Shown here in pieces: positions 18,098-26,643 of a stretch of DNA of 54,768 bases; positions within the stretch are counted from its first letter, which is position 1, and each line of letters begins with the position of its first letter. Source of the stretch: Lewinellaceae bacterium (GTDB lineage Bacteria > Bacteroidota > Bacteroidia > Chitinophagales > Saprospiraceae); contig JACJYG010000013.1 in assembly GCA_020636215.1 (NCBI GenBank), positions 97,501 to 152,268 on the forward strand, in the 5' to 3' direction. The position numbers and the translations under genes are program-made. The notes beneath the pieces are model-generated. The model was not told the origin of the DNA. It saw only the letters and a program-made list of their open reading frames with translations, and ran no database searches.

Positions 18098-19061
18098 CCA
18101 GGTGGTAAAAGATAAGGTTTCCACTTCGGTTTTGGATTTTGTGAAGCGCATCAGCCGCTTTTTCCAGCTCCTGGGGAGCCGGCGTTTCAAAGCGAAGCCG
18201 ATCGCCCGTGTTGAGATAATGAGCTTCAAAATAGAAGTTTTGCTTTACTTCGTATAGTCCTGGGCTGACTTTTTCCAATTGTGCCTGCCGGGCCAGTACG
18301 GATTCCCCGGGCAAGTTAATGATGGCCTGCAACTCCCCCAGGCGATAGAGCAAGGCCCAGGAGAAAAGAGGCAGCGCGACATCCAACTCCAAGGGGTAGT
18401 TTCCAGACTTCAGATAGGACTGTCCTTTCTCATTGTTGAGAATGCTGTTGGTTTCCGCCTTATCCCCGATGTCCCCCATATTGTAATACATGAGGACGCC
18501 TTTATCTACCGGCGGTATACCGGTTTGCTGCGGATAACGATACTGGTGTAAACGGATAGTAGAAGACAAGGCAGCTTCGCCTTTGAGGCGCCGGAATTGT
18601 TCCAGAAAAGCAAAATACTTGTCGCGAGTTGAAGCCGTCCAGTCACAGTCGAATTGATACTCTGCAGGCTGCAATTGATATTTGTCGTTCACCTGTTTCA
18701 AATAATTCCAAACCTGCCCGGCAAGGCCAGAAGGGCTGACGGCCTCTGATTCGAAAGTGCGGTTGGTGATAAAAACACAGGGAACGATCTCATAGGGCCG
18801 CCAGGATTCCCCTTCGAAACGAATGGAAGCTTTGGGGTATGCCCGCTCATCAGAATCAATATCTACGTCCAGATATTTGACAAAGAGGCGTTTCACTCCA
18901 TTGGCCGTCAACACAGCCTGCTCCTGTTCACTCAAGCGAAACGTGGACTGCCAGTAGTAGAATGCGATCTGCGCTTGGCCATGCTCAACCTGGCAGCCGG
19001 CCAGGCTAAGCATGCTAAGCAGCAGTAATGCTTTTCGGAGCACTCTTATTTTCAGGATCAT
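18030..19061 (-). CDS. Lipoprotein of unknown function, TIM-barrel-like
   Basis: A 343-residue protein with lipobox SLAGC. Segments such as AEYQFDCDWTASTRDKYFAFL and LSSTIRLHQY, followed by GVLMYYNMGD, give an alternation of strands ending in Asp or aromatic residues. This recalls glycoside-hydrolase-like TIM barrels such as DUF3142, but I cannot confirm a family or an active-site pair. Its ATG overlaps the stop of the DUF4870 gene by ATGA (19058-19061), and its 3' end overlaps the large exported protein gene by 68 bp. The three genes form one operon. Confidence 0.75.
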   Translation of the reverse strand: MILKIRVLRKALLLLSMLSLAGCQVEHGQAQIAFYYWQSTFRLSEQEQAVLTANGVKRLFVKYLDVDIDSDERAYPKASIRFEGESWRPYEIVPCVFITNRTFESEAVSPSGLAGQVWNYLKQVNDKYQLQPAEYQFDCDWTASTRDKYFAFLEQFRRLKGEAALSSTIRLHQYRYPQQTGIPPVDKGVLMYYNMGDIGDKAETNSILNNEKGQSYLKSGNYPLELDVALPLFSWALLYRLGELQAIINLPGESVLARQAQLEKVSPGLYEVKQNFYFEAHYLNTGDRLRFETPAPQELEKAADALHKIQNRSGNLIFYHLDDASLQNYPQGFFRRLAGRLGA

Positions 19062-19456
19062 TTTATAAAACGGAAGGTATACGGGTAGCGGTAGCGCTCC
19101 CCTTCATTGGCGCGCATGGCTGCGATGATGCAGAAAACCAGGTCGACAATGGCCAGGACGATCAGGAGGGGGATACCAATGACAACAAAGATCAGAATAG
19201 CCGATGCGACGAAGCCGATCAGCATAGTCAGTTGGAAATTCAGGGCTTCTTTGGCATGGTAAGCAACATACTCGGATTTATCCTTATAAACCAGCCAGAG
19301 GATAAGCGGCAATAGCACGCTACCAAACGGCACAATCGTTCCGGCGACGATACCCAGGTGGGAAAAGGTGGCCACCATTTTCTCATTGCTATCAGGGATG
19401 AGATTTTCTTCTTTAGGATCAAAAAAGTCATCCAGCGGTTCATTCATGTCGGTCAT
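19058..19456 (-). CDS. DUF4870 (Tic20-like) membrane protein
   Basis: A 132-residue protein. After an acidic N-terminus comes the DUF4870 pattern: ATFSHLGIVAGTIVPFGSVLLPLILWLVYKDKSEYVAYHAKEALNFQ, a second membrane segment, a third (VFVVIGIPLLIVLAIVDLVF-like), and a short ending RYRYPYTFRFIK. Three to four membrane helices are expected. Its role is unknown across the family. It leads an operon with the lipoprotein and large exported protein, coupled by ATGA. An alternative start is the second Met at 19447. Confidence 0.9.
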   Translation of the reverse strand: MTDMNEPLDDFFDPKEENLIPDSNEKMVATFSHLGIVAGTIVPFGSVLLPLILWLVYKDKSEYVAYHAKEALNFQLTMLIGFVASAILIFVVIGIPLLIVLAIVDLVFCIIAAMRANEGERYRYPYTFRFIK

Positions 19457-19592
19457 GACGGGAATTTTAATGATTCAGGTTAATGGTTCAAATGCCTGCG
19501 CCATAGTAGCAAGCAGGGTAAAGATGAGGATATTGGCAGTGAATATACAAGGATATTGGATGAAGGCGGGTGGCTTGTCGACTGAAGGGGGG

Positions 19593-20360
19593 TCAAGCCT
19601 GCAGCTTTTCCAGCACCTGCCGTATGTCTTTGACTTCCCACCAACGCACGAACCGCAGCGCATTGGGGAGCAAGCGGCCCGGCGGCCTTTCGATGAGGCG
19701 GCCCAGTTGAAGCGTCAGTGCATTCGCAGCCCGGATGTATTCTTCCCGCTCGGCGCCTGTGGATGCCTGAGCCAGTCGGCAGGCCAACTCCCAGGCCAGT
19801 CCCCGTGCTTTTTGAATATTCAGGTTGATAACAGCCTCATCGCGCCGGCCGCCCAGCCAATCGATCACAAAAAATAAAGGTGATACCCTACTGAGCCGGC
19901 TTTGAAGCTCATCTACAATATCCGCCAACAAACCATTGATGGCCAGAAAATCATTCCGGAGGCTTTCGATGGAAGCCTCCGGCGCTACTTCAGCTGCGGC
20001 GATGCCCAGGTCGAAATTGATGTGGGCGTTCATACCGAGCAGGACGTGCTGAAAGATAGTGAGGGGCTTTTGACAAGCTGAAAAGGCCAATTGCCAGGAA
20101 TCGGGAGGGGCCTGGCCGCTCTGCCATTGCCGGTATGCCTCGATGTAGCGTCTGGCAAATACGACATCCAGGCGCTCCATGCGCTCATTGTCTTCAAAAC
20201 ACTTTTCCAAAATCCCTTCCTTTACCTGAGCGGTGGTGCGCCGGTAAACATAGGCGAAGATGCCGGCAGCGTCATTGCGTTCCAGAGACCGGGCAATAAT
20301 GGCGTCCAACTCCCGAAGGACATCGTCGATGGTGTGTAAAGGAGAGGATTGAAAGGACAT
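19593..20360 (-). CDS. DUF5995 family protein
   Basis: A 255-residue soluble, mainly helical protein. It starts TIDDVLRELDAIIARSLERNDAAGIFAYVYRR, has the core motif LLGMNAHINFDLGIAAAE, and later NDFLAINGLLADIVDELQ. These features fit my recollection of the DUF5995 family. Conserved His and Asn in the MNAHINFDLG helix suggest a buried active or metal site, but no function is known to me. No signal peptide. It stands alone between an inverted repeat upstream (20401-20463) and DUF4870. Confidence 0.7.
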   Translation of the reverse strand: MSFQSSPLHTIDDVLRELDAIIARSLERNDAAGIFAYVYRRTTAQVKEGILEKCFEDNERMERLDVVFARRYIEAYRQWQSGQAPPDSWQLAFSACQKPLTIFQHVLLGMNAHINFDLGIAAAEVAPEASIESLRNDFLAINGLLADIVDELQSRLSRVSPLFFVIDWLGGRRDEAVINLNIQKARGLAWELACRLAQASTGAEREEYIRAANALTLQLGRLIERPPGRLLPNALRFVRWWEVKDIRQVLEKLQA

Positions 20361-20400
20361 TTTCCAAATTATCGGATTACTGAAAGTTACTTGTCATCAA

Positions 20401-20463
20401 TTATTTGTAATACGTAATCGTTTATTCGTAGGCCAAGATATTGCCCTTGCAAATTACAAATAA
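20401..20463. repeat. Inverted repeat upstream of the DUF5995 gene
   Basis: TTATTTGTAA (20401-20410) pairs with TTACAAATAA (20454-20463), and further ACAAATAAC copies follow to 20480. The place is the 3' end of the cytochrome-like gene and the 5' side of the DUF5995 gene, so terminator or repeat-type spacer are both possible. Confidence 0.5.
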
Positions 20464-20487
20464 CCAATAACAAATAACCGACACCCA

Positions 20488-20841
20488 CTACTCCAGCGAA
20501 CCATTCTGCACCCAACAGGAAATCAACTGAATGGTGGCGTCATCCAGTTTGGCGCGGCCCTGGGGCATCGGATTATAGCCGGATTTGTGTTGAATGGCGC
20601 CCAGAAACCTGTTTCTGCTACTTTCAGACTTAGCTTTCTCATAAGTACTCAGGTCGATGCCATTAGCGCGGGAGCTGGCGTTGTGGCAGCCCGATGTCGC
20701 GCAATTAGTATTCAGAATGGCTTTTATGTCTGCTGTATAAGTGGGCGTTGCGCCTTCACAGGCAAAGGTTTGGACATCCTGTTTCTGGCAGGAAGTCAAG
20801 GACAGGGAAAACAGGAAAGCGGCAAAAAACAACTTCTTCAT
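20488..20841 (-). CDS. Small c-type cytochrome-like lipoprotein
   Basis: A 117-residue product when started at the ATG at 20841, which gives a clean lipoprotein signal (MKKLFFAAFLFSLSLTSC). The mature part holds one heme-like motif NCATSGCH, a CX4CH variant of the usual CXXCH, in the setting YTADIKAILNTNCATSGCHN. A late Met-Pro (NPMPQG) could supply the axial methionine. Such single-domain proteins in Bacteroidota resemble the PSD/cytochrome c modules. Redox or heme binding is inferred only from the motif. The frame is open further upstream but without export features. Confidence 0.75.
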   Translation of the reverse strand: MKKLFFAAFLFSLSLTSCQKQDVQTFACEGATPTYTADIKAILNTNCATSGCHNASSRANGIDLSTYEKAKSESSRNRFLGAIQHKSGYNPMPQGRAKLDDATIQLISCWVQNGSLE

Positions 20842-20944
20842 AGCAAAAAGGCGTTTTTGGAAATAAGCAATTGAATAGACCAATGGGTAACGCCGGATGC
20901 TAGAAAAAAGCTTGTTTGAACGCCGTTTTTTTATTCTTATTTGC

Positions 20945-21436
20945 CTACCGTATTCTGGCGTCATGGAAGCCTGCTCGTTTCCACTGACCATCCTCCACTA
21001 CCCAGAACTGGCTGGTGCGGTAAATGGCATCAAATGGCCCTCCATTTTCCAGCCCGTGGATCACGATCCTTCCGGTGACCACGGCTGATTGCCCGTATAA
21101 ACGGATTTTCATATCCACCATTTGGTAGCTATCGATGGCCAGCAATCCCTTTTCGATTTGCGCTTTGCGGCTGCGCAGGTAGGCCAGCCACTGGTTTTTG
21201 TCTATAGCAGGCTGGTCGCCATTAGTGTGCAGGTAAGCGGTGGTGAGCAGGCTGTCGAGGGCATCGGCGTCGGCCCTGCCGACGGCGTCGTTGAAGACAT
21301 GGAGCGCCTGCTGTAATTGTTCGGCTCCTGCCGGCACGGTTTCAGGGGCAGCGCGGCCGCAGGAAAACAGGAAGAGCAGGCCGGCGAAAAAGACGATAAG
21401 TTTACTTGGATTAGTTAGCGGTCGTTTGCTGATCAT
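20945..21436 (-). CDS. NTF2-like (DUF4440/SnoaL) lipoprotein
   Basis: A 163-residue protein with a lipobox at LFLFSC. The rest fits the cone-shaped NTF2-like fold: a helix 'ALHVFNDAVGRADADALDSLLTTAYLHTN', then four strands ending FWVVEDGQWKRAGFHDARI. This matches DUF4440/SnoaL-like proteins, which are binding or hydrolase scaffolds with many uses. No catalytic residues can be assigned. It lies in a row of minus-strand single genes. Confidence 0.8.
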   Translation of the reverse strand: MISKRPLTNPSKLIVFFAGLLFLFSCGRAAPETVPAGAEQLQQALHVFNDAVGRADADALDSLLTTAYLHTNGDQPAIDKNQWLAYLRSRKAQIEKGLLAIDSYQMVDMKIRLYGQSAVVTGRIVIHGLENGGPFDAIYRTSQFWVVEDGQWKRAGFHDARIR

Positions 21437-21503
21437 AAGAGTAGGCGTCTGGCGAGAAAAAATTCTGGCGCTGGCCGAGGTTCCCCTTTCTCTGAGCGAG
21501 AAA

Positions 21504-21890
21504 TTATCCTCTCAGCTGATTAATATCCTGGATATCCTTTTTAAAACGCTCGGTCAGGTCGTGGACGAAGCCTTTAATAGCGGCTTCTTCATTTAAGTCG
21601 ATGCCGGCGCTGGCCTGCGCTACCTTTTCCAGCATTTCTACGAGGAATTGGTATTCAGGGTCCGGGCCGTTCTCCCGACAGCGTTCTATGACTTTTTTAT
21701 AAAGTGCTTCCGGGTCATTTCGTTTGCGGCGTTCATAGTCGAAAGACCATTTGATCTCTCTGCCTTTAGGGTGGGCCAGGAGCAGTTCTTCCAGTTTTAC
21801 CACTTCTTCCGGCTGGATCAATCCGTCGGATTTGGCCACCAGGTAAACCAGTTCGCCGAAGGCGTCGTATATTCTTTCTTTGGGGGTCAT
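21504..21890 (-). CDS. TerB-like family protein
   Basis: A 128-residue helical protein starting at the ATG at 21890 (MTPKERIYDAFGELVYLVAKSDGLIQPEE). The opening 'YLVAKSDGLIQPEEVVKLEELL' is the acidic first helix pair of the TerB/DjlA-N fold, where acidic residues bind metal. A second acidic turn is in ASAGIDLNEEAAIKGFV. TerB-like domains occur in tellurite and stress systems and as single proteins in Bacteroidota. No ter genes are nearby. The open frame upstream to 22202 runs through an inverted-repeat region and is not taken as coding. Confidence 0.8.
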   Translation of the reverse strand: MTPKERIYDAFGELVYLVAKSDGLIQPEEVVKLEELLLAHPKGREIKWSFDYERRKRNDPEALYKKVIERCRENGPDPEYQFLVEMLEKVAQASAGIDLNEEAAIKGFVHDLTERFKKDIQDINQLRG

Positions 21891-21943
21891 TGGGACTTGT
21901 TGTTTTTGCTCAAGATAACGAATATTGAGCAAAAACAGAATAG

Positions 21944-22208
21944 GCGTGGGATGGCCCACAGGGCAATTGCATTTAAAATAATCCGGTAGCCGGATAATAA
22001 ACAGTGTGCGCATCCTGTCTCCTGCCATGCCCACGACACAGCTGGATAATGGCCGACAAAGGCTAGTCGTCCGACGACTCAAAATCGTCGGACGACTTAA
22101 CCCGGCTTCCCGCAGGATGCGCCTGCCGGTATTTGATGTAAAAAAAGTTAAATGCGATTGCCCTGGGATGGCCCAGTGGTTTTCTGCCTTCGACTGGGCC
22201 ATCCTGGG
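21944..22208. repeat. Nested inverted repeats in the intergenic space
   Basis: Three nested or adjacent palindromes fill this 331-bp gap. The centre is AGTCGTCCGAC/GTCGGACGACT (22065-22075 and 22087-22097). Around it CAGGGCAATTGCATTTA (from about 21958) pairs with TAAATGCGATTGCCCTG (ending near 22165), with one mismatch. To the right GGATGGCCCAGT/ACTGGGCCATCC (22166-22177 and 22193-22204) is a perfect 12-bp stem with a 15-nt loop, well placed as terminator of the PPC gene. The sequence GGGATGGCCCA occurs on both flanks. A decayed miniature element is possible. Confidence 0.6.
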
Positions 22209-22221
22209 TGTGTCGCGTCGA

Positions 22222-24108
22222 TTATTTTCTGACTATTTTTCCCGATATCACCCTTTGCCCATCAAAAAATGAAATGAAATAAAGCCCCGGTTCCAGGCCG
22301 GTTAAGTCTATTTCACGATTGGCCGGCTGTGAATGGATTAACGTTTTCCCACTCAGATCAGAAAGGCGGAACCGGGCGCTTGGGCTGATCCCGCTAATGG
22401 TGATAATTCCTGCTGTAGGGTTAGGGTAAATACTAACTTCCGGTTTTGTTACCGCTATCGTTTTTACCAGCACTTCACAGCTTATGCAAAACGTATAGGG
22501 CTCCTCGGAAGTCCGGTTGTTATTTTCATCCTCAACGTGTATGTAGTAGGTTCCTGGCTGAGCATCCAATTCAGCTGAAAGCGCCTGGCCGCCATTCGAA
22601 TTAATGTCTCCGTCATCGGCAACGATTATGGGTTGCCCGTTTACAATCTGATAGATTTCAAGGTTTAAATCCAAATTTTCCGGCACATTCGTCAGGCCAA
22701 CCTTCAGCAGGCAGGCCGTATCTACCTGCACTACAAACCAGTCCTGGTCGTCATCCCCGACATTGCTGTTGAAAAAATTCTCATTCTCCCCCCAGATATT
22801 GTCCTCGAAGCAGGTGTCGCGGGGAATGGCGGCCGCCAGTTCTATGGTTTGGTTCACTTCAAAAGCGTTGGGGGTGAAGCTCAGGCAGAAGTTGTAGGTT
22901 TCCTCATTGGTGCGGTTGTTGTTCTCATCCTCGATGTGGATGTAGTAGGTTCCCGGGTCGACATAAGCCACCGCCGTCAGGTTCTGGCCGGAAATGGCGT
23001 CGTTGTCGTCATCGTCGGCAATGCGCTTGGGCTGGCCGTTATTCTCGATGATAAAAATTTCCAGGTTCAGGTCCTGGTTGGACGGGACATCTGTCACGAC
23101 GGCTTTGAGGGTGCCGGATTCGTCAATTTGCACCAAGAACCAGTCCTGGTCGTCATCTCCCACGTTACTGTTGAAATAGCATTCATTTTCGCCCCAGATA
23201 TTGTCCTCGAAGCAGGTGTCCCGGGGGATGGCGGCCGCCAGTTCTATGGTTTGGTTCACTTCAAAAGCGTTGGGGGTAAAGCTCAGGCAGAAGTTGTAGG
23301 TTTCCTCATTGGTGCTGTTGTTGTTCTCATCCTCGATGTGGATGTAGTAGGTTCCCGAATCGACATAAGCCACCGCCGTCAGGTTCTGGCCGGAAATGGC
23401 GTCGTTGTCGTCATCATCGGCAATGCGCTTGGGCTGGCCGTTGTTCTCGATGATAAAAATTTCCAGGTTCAGGTCCTGGTTGGACGGGACATCCGTCACG
23501 ACGGCATTCAGGGTTCCGGATTCGGACACCTGCACCACAAACCAGTCCTGGTCGTTATCTCCCACGTTGCTGTTAAAAAAGTTCTCATTCTCCCCCCAGA
23601 TATTATCCTCGAAGCAGGTGTCGCGGGGAATGGAGGCTGCCAGTCCTATCGTCTGGTTGATCTCGAAAAGGTTTACGGAACAGGAAACCGTCAGTGTATA
23701 GGATTCCGATGGGTTGGAATCATTGTCGTTTTCATCTTCGACCAGGATCAGGTAGGCCCCGGCATTGACAAAAGCGGTTGCCGTCAGGTTTTGGCCGCCA
23801 TTGGCGTTGGGGTCATCATCATCCGCGATTTTCAGGAGTTGGCCATTTTCGAATTGATAGATCTCCAGATTCAAATCGATACCATTTGGCACGGAGGTTA
23901 AAGCAACAGAAATGGCGCCCGGCTGATTGGCCTGCACGGTATACCAGTCGACATCGCCGTCGGTTTGAATATAGGCTTCATAGACATTGCCGCAACTTAA
24001 TGCTGCAGGGTTTGTGTGGGCATTATTGGGCTCAAAAACGTCTTGCGCGAATGAAAAATTAACGGCGAAAACGATGGAAAACAGAAAAGCGGTAAGGGTT
24101 TTACTCAT
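22222..24108 (-). CDS. Secreted protein with four PPC repeats and T9SS sorting domain
   Basis: A 628-residue protein with a signal peptide (ending near VNFSFAQ). Four beta-sandwich units of the pre-peptidase C-terminal (PPC) type follow, each with 'DQDWF.VQ', 'DLNLEIF', 'ADDDD' and 'AGTYYIHIEDENN' blocks and a period of 134 residues. The last about 80 residues (VSIYPNPTAGIITISG to ISGKIVRK) are a type A sorting domain for the type IX secretion system. Acidic 'DDDD' loops suggest calcium binding. There is no enzyme domain, so it is probably a surface adhesin or matrix protein. Repeats 2 and 3 are nearly identical at DNA level. Confidence 0.9.
   Translation of the reverse strand: MSKTLTAFLFSIVFAVNFSFAQDVFEPNNAHTNPAALSCGNVYEAYIQTDGDVDWYTVQANQPGAISVALTSVPNGIDLNLEIYQFENGQLLKIADDDDPNANGGQNLTATAFVNAGAYLILVEDENDNDSNPSESYTLTVSCSVNLFEINQTIGLAASIPRDTCFEDNIWGENENFFNSNVGDNDQDWFVVQVSESGTLNAVVTDVPSNQDLNLEIFIIENNGQPKRIADDDDNDAISGQNLTAVAYVDSGTYYIHIEDENNNSTNEETYNFCLSFTPNAFEVNQTIELAAAIPRDTCFEDNIWGENECYFNSNVGDDDQDWFLVQIDESGTLKAVVTDVPSNQDLNLEIFIIENNGQPKRIADDDDNDAISGQNLTAVAYVDPGTYYIHIEDENNNRTNEETYNFCLSFTPNAFEVNQTIELAAAIPRDTCFEDNIWGENENFFNSNVGDDDQDWFVVQVDTACLLKVGLTNVPENLDLNLEIYQIVNGQPIIVADDGDINSNGGQALSAELDAQPGTYYIHVEDENNNRTSEEPYTFCISCEVLVKTIAVTKPEVSIYPNPTAGIITISGISPSARFRLSDLSGKTLIHSQPANREIDLTGLEPGLYFISFFDGQRVISGKIVRK
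22835..23638 (-). repeat. Two nearly identical 402-bp units inside the PPC gene
   Basis: The units 22835-23236 and 23237-23638 line up with a 402-bp period (134 codons) and differ at scattered positions only. The outer repeats are clearly more diverged. This marks a recent in-frame duplication or ongoing homogenisation. Confidence 0.85.
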
Positions 24109-24303
24109 TTTGATTTTTTTATTTAGATGAAAAATTTTCCAAATTGAGGGTTAATTATACAAAAACAACCTTAACCCAGCTGGTTTCCCCCGGAGCAACC
24201 GGCCCAAAAAGGCGCCCCGGCTCCAACCCGAAGGACAGCAACCGGGGAAGGCCCACCCGAGGCAGGCCCTTACGCCACAAGAGCGGTATGCGAAGTTTCT
24301 GAT

Positions 24304-26586
24304 CTAAAAGCTTGCCAGTAACCGTTCCAGGTTCAGATACGTCATGGAGAGGAAGGGCGTGGCGTCGCGGTCCCAGCTTTGGGGGTTCCGGTTGATGGTT
24401 TTGGCGCAGTTTTCCAATCCACTGGCCACTTCCCGGGCATTGCTTTTAAAAAGCCGTTCGGTTCTGCCCAGCAATTCGGGCAGTTTGTGGTAGTAGTCGC
24501 CTTTTTCTTTCAGAAAACCTTTGAATTCCTCCGCCAGGGCCAGGCTTTGGCCGTTCTGAATTTTTTCGAAATGCAGCTTCAGGTATTCCAGGTCGCTCTT
24601 TACCACTTCTTTCTGAAAGAGCAGGAAGGCCTGGAATTCTTCCTCCAGAAAAAGGATTTGCCCTTCCACGAAAGCCCTGTCGGCCGCATCGGGGCACAGG
24701 GCCAGGTATTGCTGATAATTGGCAATGGCATCCCTATAGAGATCATTAGCTTCCTGCATCAGGGCGAGGTTGTAGGCGCCGTGGCAATCTCCTTCGTGCA
24801 GTTGAGCAAACGCTTCGAAGCTTTCCAGAGCGGCAGCGAAAGATTCGGAACCGGCCTGTGATACGCCCTTTCGAAATTGGGAGTTGGAAGCGGGCGGCAG
24901 GTTGGACAGGGCGGGGTATGGCTTGGGGATATAGGTGCGGTTAAATTTCCGGAAGGCCCGCTCCAGTTGGGTTTGGTTCTGAACATTAAGGTATTTGCCT
25001 CCGGAAATCTGGGCCAGGTATTGCAGGTCGCGCTCGGCGGGAGAACCGGGCGCAATATTGAAGCCGATGGTATAGTATTTCAGGCTGGGCCGTTGCAGGC
25101 CGCCGCACTGCCCGGCGCTGACGGTGACGATCTGCTGGCCGAGCTGGCCTGAATTATAGGCCCCATTGGGCCGTATGGGCTGACAGGTCGCCTGCCCGTC
25201 GCTGAGAATGATGAGCTTGCCCTTGTCCTGCCCCGTTTGCGCCAGGTGGGCGGCCAGTTTGCATTCCGAAGCGGCGATGGCTTCGGCCAGAGGAGTGCCG
25301 CCGCCGGCAGACATAGCGTCAATCCGGCTTTCGACCAGCGACAGGTCTGTTTCAAAACCGGACACCACCCGGGTAGGATCGGCAACGCAGCCCCCCGAGA
25401 AGCCCAGGACGGCCACTTCTTCCACCAGGCCGGAAGGATTGCTCCGCAGTGCGTTCAGGGTTTGTCGGGACGCGTCCTTGGCCTGCTGCAGCTTCGATTT
25501 TTGGCTGTTGGCGCCGGCCTCATTCATGCTGCCGGAGAGGTCGAAAAGGAAGAGGGTGGCGTGGTTTTTTTGTCTGCATTCCCTGCGTTTTGCCTTTTCG
25601 TCTAATTGCTTGCTTACCTCCGATTTTAGCTTTTCATTTACGCCACCCCAGACTAAATCCACGTTTAAGCCATTTTGATTTAACCATGCCAGCCAGGCGC
25701 TATTGTTGTTGCCAATTCCTACTGTATACACAAAGACTTTTGAACCCACTTGTACCACATACCGGACGACCTTGCCTTCGTGGAGCAAATGATCCCTTTT
25801 TGTAAAATTGGTAATTGACAAGGGCCTTTCTCCCAATTTCGTGACAATCGACCCAAACCCGGGTAATTTTACCTGACCGCAATCAACAACGGGGCTGCTT
25901 CCGCCATAGGGCGCTGTGAACTCAACGCTACTTTTCATCACCTCAAAAACAAATTCCACTGTACAACACGGATTCTGCGCAGAATCGCATATCTCACAAT
26001 TCAAAGTATAAAAATGATAATTGGGTGCATCCTTACTGTATTCGGTTACAATATCAGGGTGCCGTTGGCAAATATTTCGGGGATCGTTCAACGCTTTTAG
26101 CTCCTCAATATAATCATGGGGAAAATCAAAGGTACTTCTTTGAGGCAGATACAGTTTTCCCGATAAAGACAGGGCTACTTCCATTACAAAAGAAACACAA
26201 TCCGCCACTGTAAGCTCATATTGTGCCGCCTCCCACCTATCCTTAATGGATAAGGTATTTTCATACTCAAGCTTACTGACTTCAACCGTCAAGCCGATAT
26301 CTCTCTGGGTACTAAAATCATTCCTGATCTCACCAGCGACCGGCCCGATTACAAAGCTTGCACCACCAGCGATCTTGTTTTTGGGATAAAACCCCCAGCA
26401 ACCATCTACCACTGTCATCTTTCTCACCGGATCCTCCCTGACAAAGGAGACAAAGGCGTGCCCCACGTTCCCTTCTCTGGTGGCGTAGAAGGTCAAAAAA
26501 CGTTTATCCTGCCCTAATCCTTTATGAAGGCTGAGCAATACAAAAAATATCGACAGCCATAATACTGCTCTGTTCATTACAATCAT
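24304..26586 (-). CDS. VWA protein with N-terminal permuted NlpC/P60-like domain and TPR-like tail
   Basis: A 760-residue exported protein (signal peptide to about residue 26). Residues 30-170 contain NVGHAFVSF (H43) and, about 85 residues later, ADCVSFVMEVAL (C129). This His-before-Cys order is that of permuted NlpC/P60 (YiiX/LRAT-like) hydrolases. Near residue 345 a von Willebrand A domain begins, with the MIDAS motif DLSGS and later a 'GGGTPLAEAI' Thr loop, so metal-dependent binding is likely. The C-terminal 200 residues are helical with TPR-like pairs. A Met at 26577 is an alternative start. I know no described family with this order; a cell-wall or peptide-cleaving role tied to a VWA scaffold is inference. 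It is followed upstream by the M48 gene on the same strand. Confidence 0.75.
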   Translation of the reverse strand: MIVMNRAVLWLSIFFVLLSLHKGLGQDKRFLTFYATREGNVGHAFVSFVREDPVRKMTVVDGCWGFYPKNKIAGGASFVIGPVAGEIRNDFSTQRDIGLTVEVSKLEYENTLSIKDRWEAAQYELTVADCVSFVMEVALSLSGKLYLPQRSTFDFPHDYIEELKALNDPRNICQRHPDIVTEYSKDAPNYHFYTLNCEICDSAQNPCCTVEFVFEVMKSSVEFTAPYGGSSPVVDCGQVKLPGFGSIVTKLGERPLSITNFTKRDHLLHEGKVVRYVVQVGSKVFVYTVGIGNNNSAWLAWLNQNGLNVDLVWGGVNEKLKSEVSKQLDEKAKRRECRQKNHATLFLFDLSGSMNEAGANSQKSKLQQAKDASRQTLNALRSNPSGLVEEVAVLGFSGGCVADPTRVVSGFETDLSLVESRIDAMSAGGGTPLAEAIAASECKLAAHLAQTGQDKGKLIILSDGQATCQPIRPNGAYNSGQLGQQIVTVSAGQCGGLQRPSLKYYTIGFNIAPGSPAERDLQYLAQISGGKYLNVQNQTQLERAFRKFNRTYIPKPYPALSNLPPASNSQFRKGVSQAGSESFAAALESFEAFAQLHEGDCHGAYNLALMQEANDLYRDAIANYQQYLALCPDAADRAFVEGQILFLEEEFQAFLLFQKEVVKSDLEYLKLHFEKIQNGQSLALAEEFKGFLKEKGDYYHKLPELLGRTERLFKSNAREVASGLENCAKTINRNPQSWDRDATPFLSMTYLNLERLLASF

Positions 26587-26643
26587 TTAATAATCGAAGA
26601 GAATAGCTGCATCGCAGGGCCTCTTGATCCTTTACAATTGATT

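Noticed and set aside
21891..22202. N-terminal extension of the TerB-like protein
   Set aside because: Runs through the inverted-repeat region; the ATG at 21890 gives the normal family start.
22849..23901. 350-codon plus-strand frame in the PPC gene
   Set aside because: It is antisense to repeated PPC units; the repeat period keeps the frame open. The minus strand has the domain motifs, signal peptide and sorting tail.
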